Source of the DNA: an uncultured Janibacter sp. | GTDB taxonomy: Bacteria; Actinomycetota; Actinomycetes; Actinomycetales; Dermatophilaceae | NCBI GenBank assembly: GCA_946222495.1 | Contig: CAMICF010000079.1 | Location: forward strand, 1-11,992 | Length of the DNA stretch: 11,992 nt | Direction: 5' to 3' | Shown here: positions 7,243 through 11,992 of the stretch, in pieces | Numbering within the stretch: the stretch's first letter is position 1 | Layout of the letters: every line of letters begins with the position of its first letter | Position numbers and translations under genes: made by a program | The notes under the pieces: generated by a model | Database searches by the model: none | What the model was told of the DNA's origin: nothing | The model's input: only the letters and a program-made list of their open reading frames with translations

Positions 7243-8103
7243 ATGAGCATCCCCCTTCCGCCCGACGTCGACCCGGTCGCCCTCGTCGCCGTCGCCGAGC
7301 AGGTGGCCCTCGAGGCCGGCCGGCTCATCGTCGACGAGCGCCCGGAGGACCTCGGGGTCGCCGAGACCAAGTCCTCGATGACCGACGTCGTCACGGTGAT
7401 GGACCAGCGCAGCCAGGACCTGCTGCTTGCCCGCCTCGGCGAGCTCCGGCCGGAGGACGGCTTCGCCGGTGAGGAGAAGGGTGGACGCCCGGGCACCTCC
7501 GGCGTCACCTGGGTCGTCGACCCGATCGACGGCACCGTCAACTACCTCTACGGCTTTCCCGCCTACGCCGTCTCGGTCGCGGCCGTCGTCGGCGACGTGT
7601 CGGTCGTCGGTGGCTGGCGACCGGTCGCCGGGGCCGTGGTCAACCCGGCGACGGGGGAACGGTTCACCGCGTCCCTCGGCGGCGGGGCCCGTCGCGCCGT
7701 CGGCGAGACCGTGCGCGCCCTGCGGGCCGGCTCCCCGGAGCTCGGTCTCGCGCTGTGCGGCACGGGCTTCGGCTACGACGCCGACCGCCGCCGGTGGCAG
7801 GGCGAGGTGCTCGCCGAGGTCCTGCCGCGGGTGCGGGACATCCGCCGGGCCGGCAGCGCGGCCCTGGACCTCTGCCGGGTCGCCGACGGCAGCCTCGACG
7901 CGTACTACGAGCGGGGTCTCAACCCGTGGGACTTCGCGGCCGGCTGGCTCGTGGCCGAGGAGGCCGGGGCGGTCGTGACGAACCTCGCCGGTGGGCACCC
8001 CGAGACCTCGATGACGATCGCCGCGGGGCCCTCCCTCCACGCCGACCTGCAGGCCCTCCTCGGCGAGATCGTGGCCCGCGTCGGCCCGGAAACTGGCCGC
8101 TAG
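7243..8103 (+). CDS. Inositol monophosphatase family protein (SuhB/ImpA-like)
   Basis: A 286-residue Mg2+-dependent phosphomonoesterase of the inositol monophosphatase family. The metal and catalytic motifs are intact: KSSMTDVVTVMD (43-54), GEEKG (76-80) with E77/E78, WVVDPIDGTVNY (90-101) with D93, D96 and T98, and the late motif NPWDFAAG (227-234) with D230. In actinobacteria such enzymes supply myo-inositol for phosphatidylinositol and mycothiol, but the family also includes histidinol-phosphate, PAP and fructose-bisphosphate phosphatases, so the substrate is not fixed by sequence. By position, two genes from dut and next to DUF4193, it corresponds to suhB (Rv2701c) of M. tuberculosis as I recall that map. 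ATG 7243 follows the hemH stop by one nucleotide and has a strong GGAGAGGA (7230-7237), five nucleotides upstream; hemH and this gene probably form one operon. Confidence 0.9.
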   Translation: MSIPLPPDVDPVALVAVAEQVALEAGRLIVDERPEDLGVAETKSSMTDVVTVMDQRSQDLLLARLGELRPEDGFAGEEKGGRPGTSGVTWVVDPIDGTVNYLYGFPAYAVSVAAVVGDVSVVGGWRPVAGAVVNPATGERFTASLGGGARRAVGETVRALRAGSPELGLALCGTGFGYDADRRRWQGEVLAEVLPRVRDIRRAGSAALDLCRVADGSLDAYYERGLNPWDFAAGWLVAEEAGAVVTNLAGGHPETSMTIAAGPSLHADLQALLGEIVARVGPETGR

Positions 8104-8133
8104 AGGTTTTCGGAGTGGCGTGGCAGAGGCGGA

Positions 8134-8144
8134 TGGGGCACAAT
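8134..8144 (+). promoter_or_regulatory. Candidate promoter motif TGGGGCACAAT upstream of DUF4193
   Basis: Identical to the 11-mer at 2328-2338, where it precedes the DUF5998 gene, and matching at two further positions to the left (GGnTGGGGCACAAT). Used as an extended -10, it would start transcription about 8150-8152, giving a leader of roughly 85 nt. No good -35 is seen at 17-18 nt spacing. The promoter role is inferred from the repeat and position. Confidence 0.35.
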
Positions 8145-8164
8145 CCGGCGCGCCGGGCACAAAT
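8136..8164. repeat. GC palindrome flanked by GGGCACAAT direct repeats
   Basis: GGGCACAAT (8136-8144) and GGGCACAAAT (8155-8164) are direct repeats with starts 19 bp apart. Between them lies the perfect 12-bp palindrome CCGGCGCGCCGG (8145-8156), which overlaps the second repeat by two bases. This could be an operator at a promoter, tandem promoter elements, or a small hairpin in the leader. Nothing equivalent was seen elsewhere in the window, apart from the single motif copy at 2328-2338. Confidence 0.5.
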
Positions 8165-8179
8165 TCAGCATCTGCTGCG

Positions 8180-8185
8180 TTGACA
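8180..8185 (+). promoter_or_regulatory. Perfect -35-like hexamer TTGACA before DUF4193
   Basis: TTGACA matches the sigma-70/SigA -35 consensus. At 17-18 nt spacing the -10 positions read CAGCAC or AGCACT, poor matches; TACCAG (8200-8205) is closer to the pattern but only 14 nt away. If used, transcription would start near 8215, giving a leader of about 20 nt that keeps the ribosome binding site AAGGAA/AGGAG (8220-8232). Confidence 0.4.
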
Positions 8186-8234
8186 ACGGCGCATCCACGT
8201 ACCAGCACTGCTAGCCCCCAAGGAATCAGGAGAG

Positions 8235-8534
8235 ATGGCGACCGATTACGACGCCCCTCGCAAGACCGACGACGATCTGTCCGAGGACTCCATCGAGGAG
8301 CTGAAGTCCCGTCGCGGTGACGCGACCTCATCCAATGTCGACGTCGACGAGACGGAGATGGCCGAAGGCTTCGAGCTGCCTGGTGCCGACCTGTCCGGCG
8401 AGGAGATGTCGGTGAAGGTCGTGCCCCGTCAGGCGGACGAGTTCACCTGTACGAGCTGCTTCCTCGTCCACCACCGCAGCCAGCTGGCGAGCGATGGCAA
8501 GAGCGGCCCGATCTGTACCGAGTGCGCCGCCTGA
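8235..8534 (+). CDS. DUF4193 family protein (small zinc-ribbon-like protein)
   Basis: A 99-residue acidic protein of the actinobacteria-specific DUF4193 family (M. tuberculosis Rv2699c type), function unknown. It starts MATDYDAPRKTDDDLSEDSI, has a charged, probably flexible N-terminal half, then the conserved FELPGADLSGEE (46-57) and VVPRQADEFTC (62-72). The C-terminus has two CxxC pairs, C72/C75 and C94/C97, a likely zinc site, with the HHRSQLA segment between them. The ATG is preceded by AGGAG (8228-8232, very close) and AAGGAA (8220-8225, 9 nt away), which together set this start. It is the first gene of the run that continues into dut, which begins 3 nt after its stop. The 131-nt upstream gap carries candidate promoter elements. 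Family assignment is strong; a nucleic-acid or protein-binding role is only suggested by the cysteines. Confidence 0.93.
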   Translation: MATDYDAPRKTDDDLSEDSIEELKSRRGDATSSNVDVDETEMAEGFELPGADLSGEEMSVKVVPRQADEFTCTSCFLVHHRSQLASDGKSGPICTECAA

Positions 8535-8537
8535 CGG

Positions 8538-9020
8538 GTGGCTGACACGACACGCCGACCGCGTGTCCCGGTGCACCTGCTGCATCGGGACGCCGTGCTG
8601 CCCGCGTACGCCAAGCACGGCGACGCGGGCGCCGACCTCACGTCCGTCGCCGAGGTCTCCCTTCGTCCCGGCGAGCGCGCTCTCGTGCCGACCGGCGTGA
8701 GCCTGGCCCTGCCGCTCGGCTGGGTCGGCCTGGTCCACCCGCGCTCCGGCCTCGCCGCGCGCCACGGCATCTCGATCGTCAACGCGCCCGGGACGGTCGA
8801 CGCCGGCTACCGCGGCGAGATCCTCGTCAACCTCATCAACCTCGACCCGCACGAGGAGTTCACCGTGCGTGTCGGGGACCGGATCGCCCAGCTGGTGCTG
8901 CAGGAGGTGGGCGAAGGGGAGTTCCTCCCCGTCGATTCGCTTCCGGCCAGCGAGCGGGGCGACACTGGACACGGATCCAGTGGGGGCTTCGGCCCGGTGT
9001 CGACGACAGGACGAGGATGA
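8538..9020 (+). CDS. dut: dUTP diphosphatase (dUTPase)
   Basis: Hydrolyses dUTP to dUMP and pyrophosphate, keeping uracil out of DNA and feeding dTMP synthesis; a cytoplasmic homotrimer. All five trimeric-dUTPase motifs are present in the 160-residue protein: motif I GDAGADL (28-34), motif II HPRSGLA (67-73), motif III NAPGTVDAGYRGE (82-94) with catalytic D88, motif IV GDRIAQLVL (113-121) and motif V RGDTGHGSSGGFG (140-152). Motif V has His where many enzymes have Phe (GHGS for GFGS), as in the M. tuberculosis enzyme. The start is GTG 8538, three nucleotides after the DUF4193 stop; no strong ribosome binding site precedes it, so coupling to DUF4193 translation is likely. Its stop overlaps the next start by 4 nt (ATGA). 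Both tdk and dut are in this window, though in separate transcription units. Confidence 0.95.
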   Translation: MADTTRRPRVPVHLLHRDAVLPAYAKHGDAGADLTSVAEVSLRPGERALVPTGVSLALPLGWVGLVHPRSGLAARHGISIVNAPGTVDAGYRGEILVNLINLDPHEEFTVRVGDRIAQLVLQEVGEGEFLPVDSLPASERGDTGHGSSGGFGPVSTTGRG

Positions 9021-9781
9021 TGTTCGGCCGCAAGAGCAAGAAGAAGGACGCCGTCCGGGACGACGCGCAGGAGACGCCCGCCGAGGGCACGGCGACCACC
9101 GACGCCCCGGCCGACGCCACCGCCGAGGACGGCGACAGCGCCGCCGACGGCGCCCCCTCCCGAGGCCCGCGGGACCGCTCCGAGGTGAGCGACCTCGGCA
9201 ACCTCATCGACCTGGGCTCGCTGCACGCGATGCCCGGCCCCGGCATGGAGCTGCGCCTCGAGGTCGACAGCTCCACCAACGAGGTCTCCGCCGCCCAGAT
9301 CGGTGACGACCACGGCTCCGTCCAGATCCAGGTCTTCGCGGCCCCTCGCTCCAGCGGGATCTGGGACGAGATCCGCGCGGAGATCTCCGAGATGATCCAG
9401 GGCAACGGCGGCACGGTCGAGGAGACGACCGGTCCCTTCGGCCCCGAGCTGCGGACCCGGCTCGCCCAGACCGGCCCCCAGGGACGCACCGTCTTCGCCC
9501 CGGCGGTCTTCGCCGGCGTCGACGGTCGCCGCTGGTTCCTGCGCGCGGTGTACTCCGGTGCGCCGGCCGTGGACGAGGAAGCACGCGTCCCCTACGACGA
9601 CTGCCTCCGCTCGGTCGTCGTCACCCGCGGGGACGACCCCCGGGCGCCGCGCGAGATGCTGCCGATGGTGGTCCCCTCGGAGAAGGCCCAGAGCGGTCCG
9701 GTCGAGCTCGACGAGGACGGCTCACCGGCGGACGACCTCAAGCCCTTCGAGCGGGGTCCCGAGATCACCGAGGTCCGCTGA
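9017..9781 (+). CDS. DUF3710 family protein
   Basis: A 254-residue protein of the actinobacterial DUF3710 family (Rv2696c type in M. tuberculosis), function unknown. The basic start MMFGRKSKKKD is followed by an acidic alanine-rich disordered stretch (about 14-55) and then the conserved domain (about 56-215), which includes DLGSLHAMPG, VQIQVFAAPRSSGIWDEIR and RWFLRAVYSG. The tail (about 220-254) is acidic and ends KPFERGPEITEVR. No membrane segments. ATG 9017 overlaps the dut stop by 4 nt; ATG 9020 is an equivalent in-frame choice one residue shorter, and AGGACGAGG (9008-9016) serves either. The stop shares one nucleotide with the next start (TGATG). The tight coupling behind dut is conserved in actinobacteria as I recall, but no biochemical role can be inferred. 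Confidence 0.9.
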   Translation: MMFGRKSKKKDAVRDDAQETPAEGTATTDAPADATAEDGDSAADGAPSRGPRDRSEVSDLGNLIDLGSLHAMPGPGMELRLEVDSSTNEVSAAQIGDDHGSVQIQVFAAPRSSGIWDEIRAEISEMIQGNGGTVEETTGPFGPELRTRLAQTGPQGRTVFAPAVFAGVDGRRWFLRAVYSGAPAVDEEARVPYDDCLRSVVVTRGDDPRAPREMLPMVVPSEKAQSGPVELDEDGSPADDLKPFERGPEITEVR

Positions 9782-10149
9782 TGCCCACCCTCCTGCGCCG
9801 ACTCGTCGACCTCGGTCGTTCCGACGACGACGTCGCCGCAGGAGAGCTCCGCGAGGCGGCGGTGGCCCAGGGCTGCCGGCCGATCTCGCCGGAGACCGAC
9901 CGCCAGGTCGTCACGGTCGCCGGACGGATCAACGCGGTGACCCTGCGGCCGCGCGCGACCACCCCCGCCCTCGTGGCCCAGGTCTACGACGGCTCGGTGG
10001 CCGTGCAACTCGTCTGGCTGGGCCGCCGCCGCATCCTCGGGATCGAGCCCGGCGCCTACGTCAAGGTGACCGGCCTCATCGCTCGTCCCGAGGGCGTCCC
10101 CACGATCTACAACCCCGCCTACGAGCTGGTGCCCCACCATGGCCGCTGA
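9781..10149 (+). CDS. OB-fold nucleic-acid-binding domain protein
   Basis: A 122-residue protein with a helical N-terminus (about 1-38) and an OB-fold-like beta domain (about 42-117): VVTVAGRINAVTLRP (43-57), ALVAQVYDGSVAVQLVWLG (63-81), GIEPGAYVKVTGLIARPEG (87-105) and the closing IYNPAYELV (109-117). This pattern resembles the tRNA/ssDNA-binding OB modules of RecG- and AsnRS-type proteins, and the protein corresponds to the Rv2694c family. Nucleic acid binding is predicted from fold only; no catalytic residues are apparent. Its ATG overlaps the DUF3710 stop by one nucleotide and its 3' end overlaps the DUF3159 gene by 11 nt, so all three are almost certainly cotranslated from one mRNA. It probably works with its neighbours, but the partner is not known. 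Confidence 0.85.
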   Translation: MPTLLRRLVDLGRSDDDVAAGELREAAVAQGCRPISPETDRQVVTVAGRINAVTLRPRATTPALVAQVYDGSVAVQLVWLGRRRILGIEPGAYVKVTGLIARPEGVPTIYNPAYELVPHHGR

Positions 10150-10837
10150 CGAGGCGCACCCGACCGTCGAGGCCCTGATCCGTCACCGGCTGGGCGAGGC
10201 CCTCGGGGGAGTGCGCGGCTCGATCGAGGCGGCCCTCCCGATGCTCGTCTTCGTCATCGCGTGGTCCGCGACCCGGGACCGCACGATCTCCCTCGGCGCC
10301 GCGGCGGCGCTGACGGTGGCCTTCGCGGTCGCCCGGCTCGTCCAGCGGCAGACCCTGCAGTTCGTGCTCGGGTCGATCTTCGCCACGGGCCTGGCCGCGT
10401 TCTTCGCGCTCCGCTCCGGGCAGGCGGAGGACGCCTTCCTCCCGGGGATCCTCACGTCCTGCGCCTACCTCGTCGCCACCGTGGTCTCCGTCCTCCTGCG
10501 CTGGCCGCTCATCGGGCTCATGGTCGGGGCGGTCGACCAGGCGGCGGTCGCCGCCGGGGACCCCTTCCGCTGGCGACGCAACCCGGCGGCCGTGGCGGTC
10601 TGCAGCCGCCTGACGCTCGTCCTCGCGGGGGTCTACGTCATCCGCGTGGGCATCATGGGGCCGCTCTACCTCACCGACAACGTCGCGGGCCTGACGATCT
10701 CCAAGGTCGTCCTCGGCTGGCCGCTGTGGGCCGCCGCGGTGGCCATCATGGGAGCGATGCTCCTCAAGGGCCACACCCCGATCGACCCCGACGACGAGCT
10801 GGTCCAGCCGGTCGACCGGGGCGAGCCCGCGCGCTGA
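10139..10837 (+). CDS. DUF3159 family membrane protein
   Basis: A 232-residue polytopic membrane protein of the actinobacterial DUF3159 family (Rv2693c type), function unknown. Hydrophobic segments lie at about residues 30-46, 52-68, 72-91, 103-121 (continuing to about 130), 157-172 and 185-208, so five or six membrane spans are likely. A short cytoplasmic-looking N-terminus contains EALIRHRLGEALGGVRGSIE (11-30), and the charged loop DPFRWRRNP (141-149) falls between spans. The C-terminus is acidic and soluble. ATG 10139 lies inside the end of the OB-fold gene (11-nt overlap), so translation is coupled. It is the last gene of the dut run; a strong hairpin starts right after its stop. The ceoC/ceoB genes for K+ uptake face it from the other side, but nothing in the sequence shows it is a channel. 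Confidence 0.88.
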   Translation: MAADEAHPTVEALIRHRLGEALGGVRGSIEAALPMLVFVIAWSATRDRTISLGAAAALTVAFAVARLVQRQTLQFVLGSIFATGLAAFFALRSGQAEDAFLPGILTSCAYLVATVVSVLLRWPLIGLMVGAVDQAAVAAGDPFRWRRNPAAVAVCSRLTLVLAGVYVIRVGIMGPLYLTDNVAGLTISKVVLGWPLWAAAVAIMGAMLLKGHTPIDPDDELVQPVDRGEPAR

Positions 10838-10881
10838 GGGGACCGGCCCACTTCGCCCGTCGATGACGAAGGGCGGTCCTC
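10838..10881. terminator. Bidirectional terminator-like hairpin between DUF3159 and ceoC
   Basis: The convergent 47-nt gap holds an interrupted stem. The continuous right arm CGAAGGGCGGTCC (10867-10879) pairs with left-arm blocks GGACCG (10840-10845), CCC (10847-10849) and TTCG (10852-10855), leaving bulges of one and two bases and an 11-nt loop. That gives 13 base pairs, and 10838-10839 can add one pair and a wobble with 10880-10881. Neither strand has a T tract, so it is not a classical intrinsic terminator, but stems without U tracts are common between convergent genes in GC-rich actinobacteria. Confidence 0.55.
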
Positions 10882-10884
10882 GCC

Positions 10885-11568
10885 TCAGGCCTGCCGGCGC
10901 CGCGCCGGGGAGCCCGGCCGCATCATCGCCTCGAGCTCGGGCTCGGCCGCGGTGGTCGTGACGAAGAGCAGCTCGTCGTGGGCCTCGAGGGCGTCGTCGG
11001 GCGTCGGCCCGATGGGCCGGGAGTCGCGGATGATGCCGACGAGCAGGGTGTCGAGGGGGAAGTCGATGTCGCCGATGCGGCGACCGACGTTGGGGTTGTC
11101 CGCAGGGAGGGTGATCCCGGCCATCGAGGCGCTGCCCTGACGGAAGTCGAAGATCCGCACGAGGTCACCCACGCTCACCGCCTCCTCGACCAGAGCGGTC
11201 ATGAGGCGAGGGGTGGACATGGCGACGTCCACGCCCCAGGACTCGTCGAACATCCACTCGTTCTTCGGGTTGTTCACCCGGGCGACAGTGCGCGGCACGC
11301 CGAACTCGGTCTTCGCGAGGAGCGAGACGACGAGGTTGGCCTTGTCGTCGCCGGTCGCGGCGACGACGACGTCGCCCGCGTGCACCTCGGCCTCCTGGAG
11401 GGTGGCGATCTCGCACGCGTCGCCGGTGAGCCAGGTGGCGTCCGGCACGGTGTCGACCCGGGACTCCGTCGTGGCCCTGTCGATGAGGAGGACCTCGTGG
11501 CCGTTGTCGAGCAGCTCCCGGCCGATGGAGCGACCGACGGATCCGGCCCCCACGATGATGACGCGCAC
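10885..11568 (-). CDS. ceoC: TrkA-family K+ uptake regulatory protein CeoC
   Basis: A 227-residue cytoplasmic RCK protein that binds a dinucleotide or nucleotide and gates a Trk/Ktr-type K+ transporter. The RCK_N Rossmann domain (about 1-118) has MRVIIVGAGSVGRSIG with the GxGxxG motif (7-12) and D30 at the end of strand two, typical for NAD(H) binding; RDxxT-like features are replaced by GDACEIATLQEA (49-60). The RCK_C domain (about 135-208) covers RIFDFRQGSASMAGITL through DELLFVTT. The start is GTG 11568: the codons before it read as an out-of-frame shadow of the upstream gene, and GGAGAGGA lies about 7 nt away. It begins 2 nt after the upstream TrkA gene, as ceoB-ceoC do in M. tuberculosis (Rv2691-Rv2692). 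The transporter subunit is not in the window. Confidence 0.9.
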   Translation of the reverse strand: MRVIIVGAGSVGRSIGRELLDNGHEVLLIDRATTESRVDTVPDATWLTGDACEIATLQEAEVHAGDVVVAATGDDKANLVVSLLAKTEFGVPRTVARVNNPKNEWMFDESWGVDVAMSTPRLMTALVEEAVSVGDLVRIFDFRQGSASMAGITLPADNPNVGRRIGDIDFPLDTLLVGIIRDSRPIGPTPDDALEAHDELLFVTTTAAEPELEAMMRPGSPARRRQA

Positions 11569-11570
11569 GG

Positions 11571-11992
11571 TCAGTCCTCTCCGAGGGGCGGGGTGTCGAG
11601 GATCCGCTCGACGTCGTCGAGGCGGGTCCTCTCGATGACGAGGTGGAGGAGGTCGCCCTGCTGGTGGACCGTGCCGGCGGCCGGGAGGATGCCCTCGCCG
11701 AGACGGGTGATGTAGGCGACCCGGGCCCCGGCCACGTCCTCGACCCGGGTCAGCGGCTGCCCGATCCAGCCCTCGTCCACCGAGACCTCCGCGATGACGA
11801 GGCGGCCGGAGGCGTCGGTCATCTCGCTCGCGAGGCCCTGGGGGAGGAGCCGGCGCAGCACCTGGTCGGCGGTCCACCGGACCGTGGCCACGGTGGGGAT
11901 GCCGAGACGCTCGTAGACCTGCGCCCGGTCCGGGTCGTAGATCCGGGCGACGACGTGCTCGACGCCGAAGGTCTCCCGCGCCACCCGGGCGG
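11571..11992 (-). CDS. ceoB: TrkA-family K+ uptake regulatory protein CeoB, 5'-truncated
   Basis: Only the last 140 codons are in the window; the frame stays open to the edge, so the GTG at 11984 (VARETFGVEHV) is internal. What is visible is the end of an RCK_N domain, with VVARIYDPDRAQVYERLGIP matching the conserved strand and helix of TrkA proteins, then a linker and an RCK_C domain (LVIAEVSVDEGWIGQPLTRV to GDLLHLVIERTRLDDVERIL). It is paired with the downstream RCK gene 2 nt away; the two probably form a hetero-oligomeric gating ring. I call this one CeoB from the order ceoB then ceoC in M. tuberculosis, so the B/C labels rest on synteny and not on distinguishing residues. Confidence 0.85.
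   Translation of the reverse strand, partial: ARVARETFGVEHVVARIYDPDRAQVYERLGIPTVATVRWTADQVLRRLLPQGLASEMTDASGRLVIAEVSVDEGWIGQPLTRVEDVAGARVAYITRLGEGILPAAGTVHQQGDLLHLVIERTRLDDVERILDTPPLGED

Noticed and set aside
6036..7541. Upstream extension of the sepH frame to a 906-residue protein
   Set aside because: The extra part is antisense to hemH and the phosphatase gene. The GAGAGGGA site and the conserved MRDLRL start fix the real beginning at 6035.
8200..8205. TACCAG as the -10 partner of the TTGACA box
   Set aside because: The spacing is only 14 nt and the sixth base is not T, so I kept the -35-like box as a separate, uncertain element.
11569..11877. N-terminal extension of ceoC
   Set aside because: It overlaps ceoB in another frame and is proline/arginine-rich noise. 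GTG 11568 begins exactly at the Rossmann strand and has a ribosome binding site.
1..11992. CRISPR arrays, insertion sequences, tRNA genes, prophage or defence genes
   Set aside because: No spaced repeats, transposase motifs, terminal inverted repeats, cloverleaf sequences or recognisable defence proteins were seen, and nearly all DNA is accounted for by conserved genes.

Overview
The window comes from a chromosome with very high G+C content and a strong G/C bias at third codon positions. The gene content is actinobacterial: SepH, DUF4193, DUF3710, DUF3159 and DUF5998 proteins, an actinobacterial-type ferrochelatase with a cysteine-rich tail, and paired CeoB/CeoC proteins. Protein flavour and gene order suggest the Micrococcales, perhaps an Intrasporangiaceae-like genus, but the lineage is inferred from memory of the families. 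I see no phage, IS, CRISPR, tRNA or rRNA. This is a conserved housekeeping region, not an accessory island.

Layout. (1) Positions 1-4802, plus strand: the 3' part of a Pat-like GNAT/acyl-CoA-synthetase fusion, a DUF5998 gene, an alkaline-phosphatase-superfamily phosphodiesterase and thymidine kinase (tdk). The last three genes are packed with 5-nt and 1-nt gaps. (2) Positions 4821-6035, minus strand: sepH, convergent with tdk (18-nt gap) and divergent from hemH. (3) Positions 6132-8103, plus strand: ferrochelatase (hemH/cpfC) and an inositol-monophosphatase-family gene, one nucleotide apart. (4) Positions 8104-8234: a regulatory gap with a TTGACA box, a GCACAAT-type motif and a 12-bp perfect palindrome. 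(5) Positions 8235-10837, plus strand: a tightly coupled run of DUF4193, dut, DUF3710, OB-fold protein and DUF3159 membrane protein, with stop/start gaps or overlaps of +3, -4, -1 and -11 nt. (6) A strong hairpin at 10838-10881 separates this run from two minus-strand TrkA/RCK genes (ceoC complete, ceoB cut by the window edge).

Functional themes are dTTP supply and dUTP clearance (tdk, dut), haem synthesis (hemH), FtsZ regulation (sepH), K+ uptake gating (ceoB/ceoC) and protein acylation control (Pat-like protein). Blocks 4-6 match, from memory, the order of Mycobacterium tuberculosis Rv2701c to Rv2691 (suhB, DUF4193, dut, DUF3710, OB-fold, DUF3159, ceoC, ceoB). The DUF3093 gene that in M. 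tuberculosis lies between DUF4193 and dut is absent here.

The most useful leads are an identical 11-mer, TGGGGCACAAT, upstream of two genes; two probable leaderless starts; the repeat/palindrome cluster before DUF4193; degenerate catalytic loops in the Pat-like protein; and the coupled genes of unknown function behind dut. I did not find convincing evidence of a new defence or mobile system.
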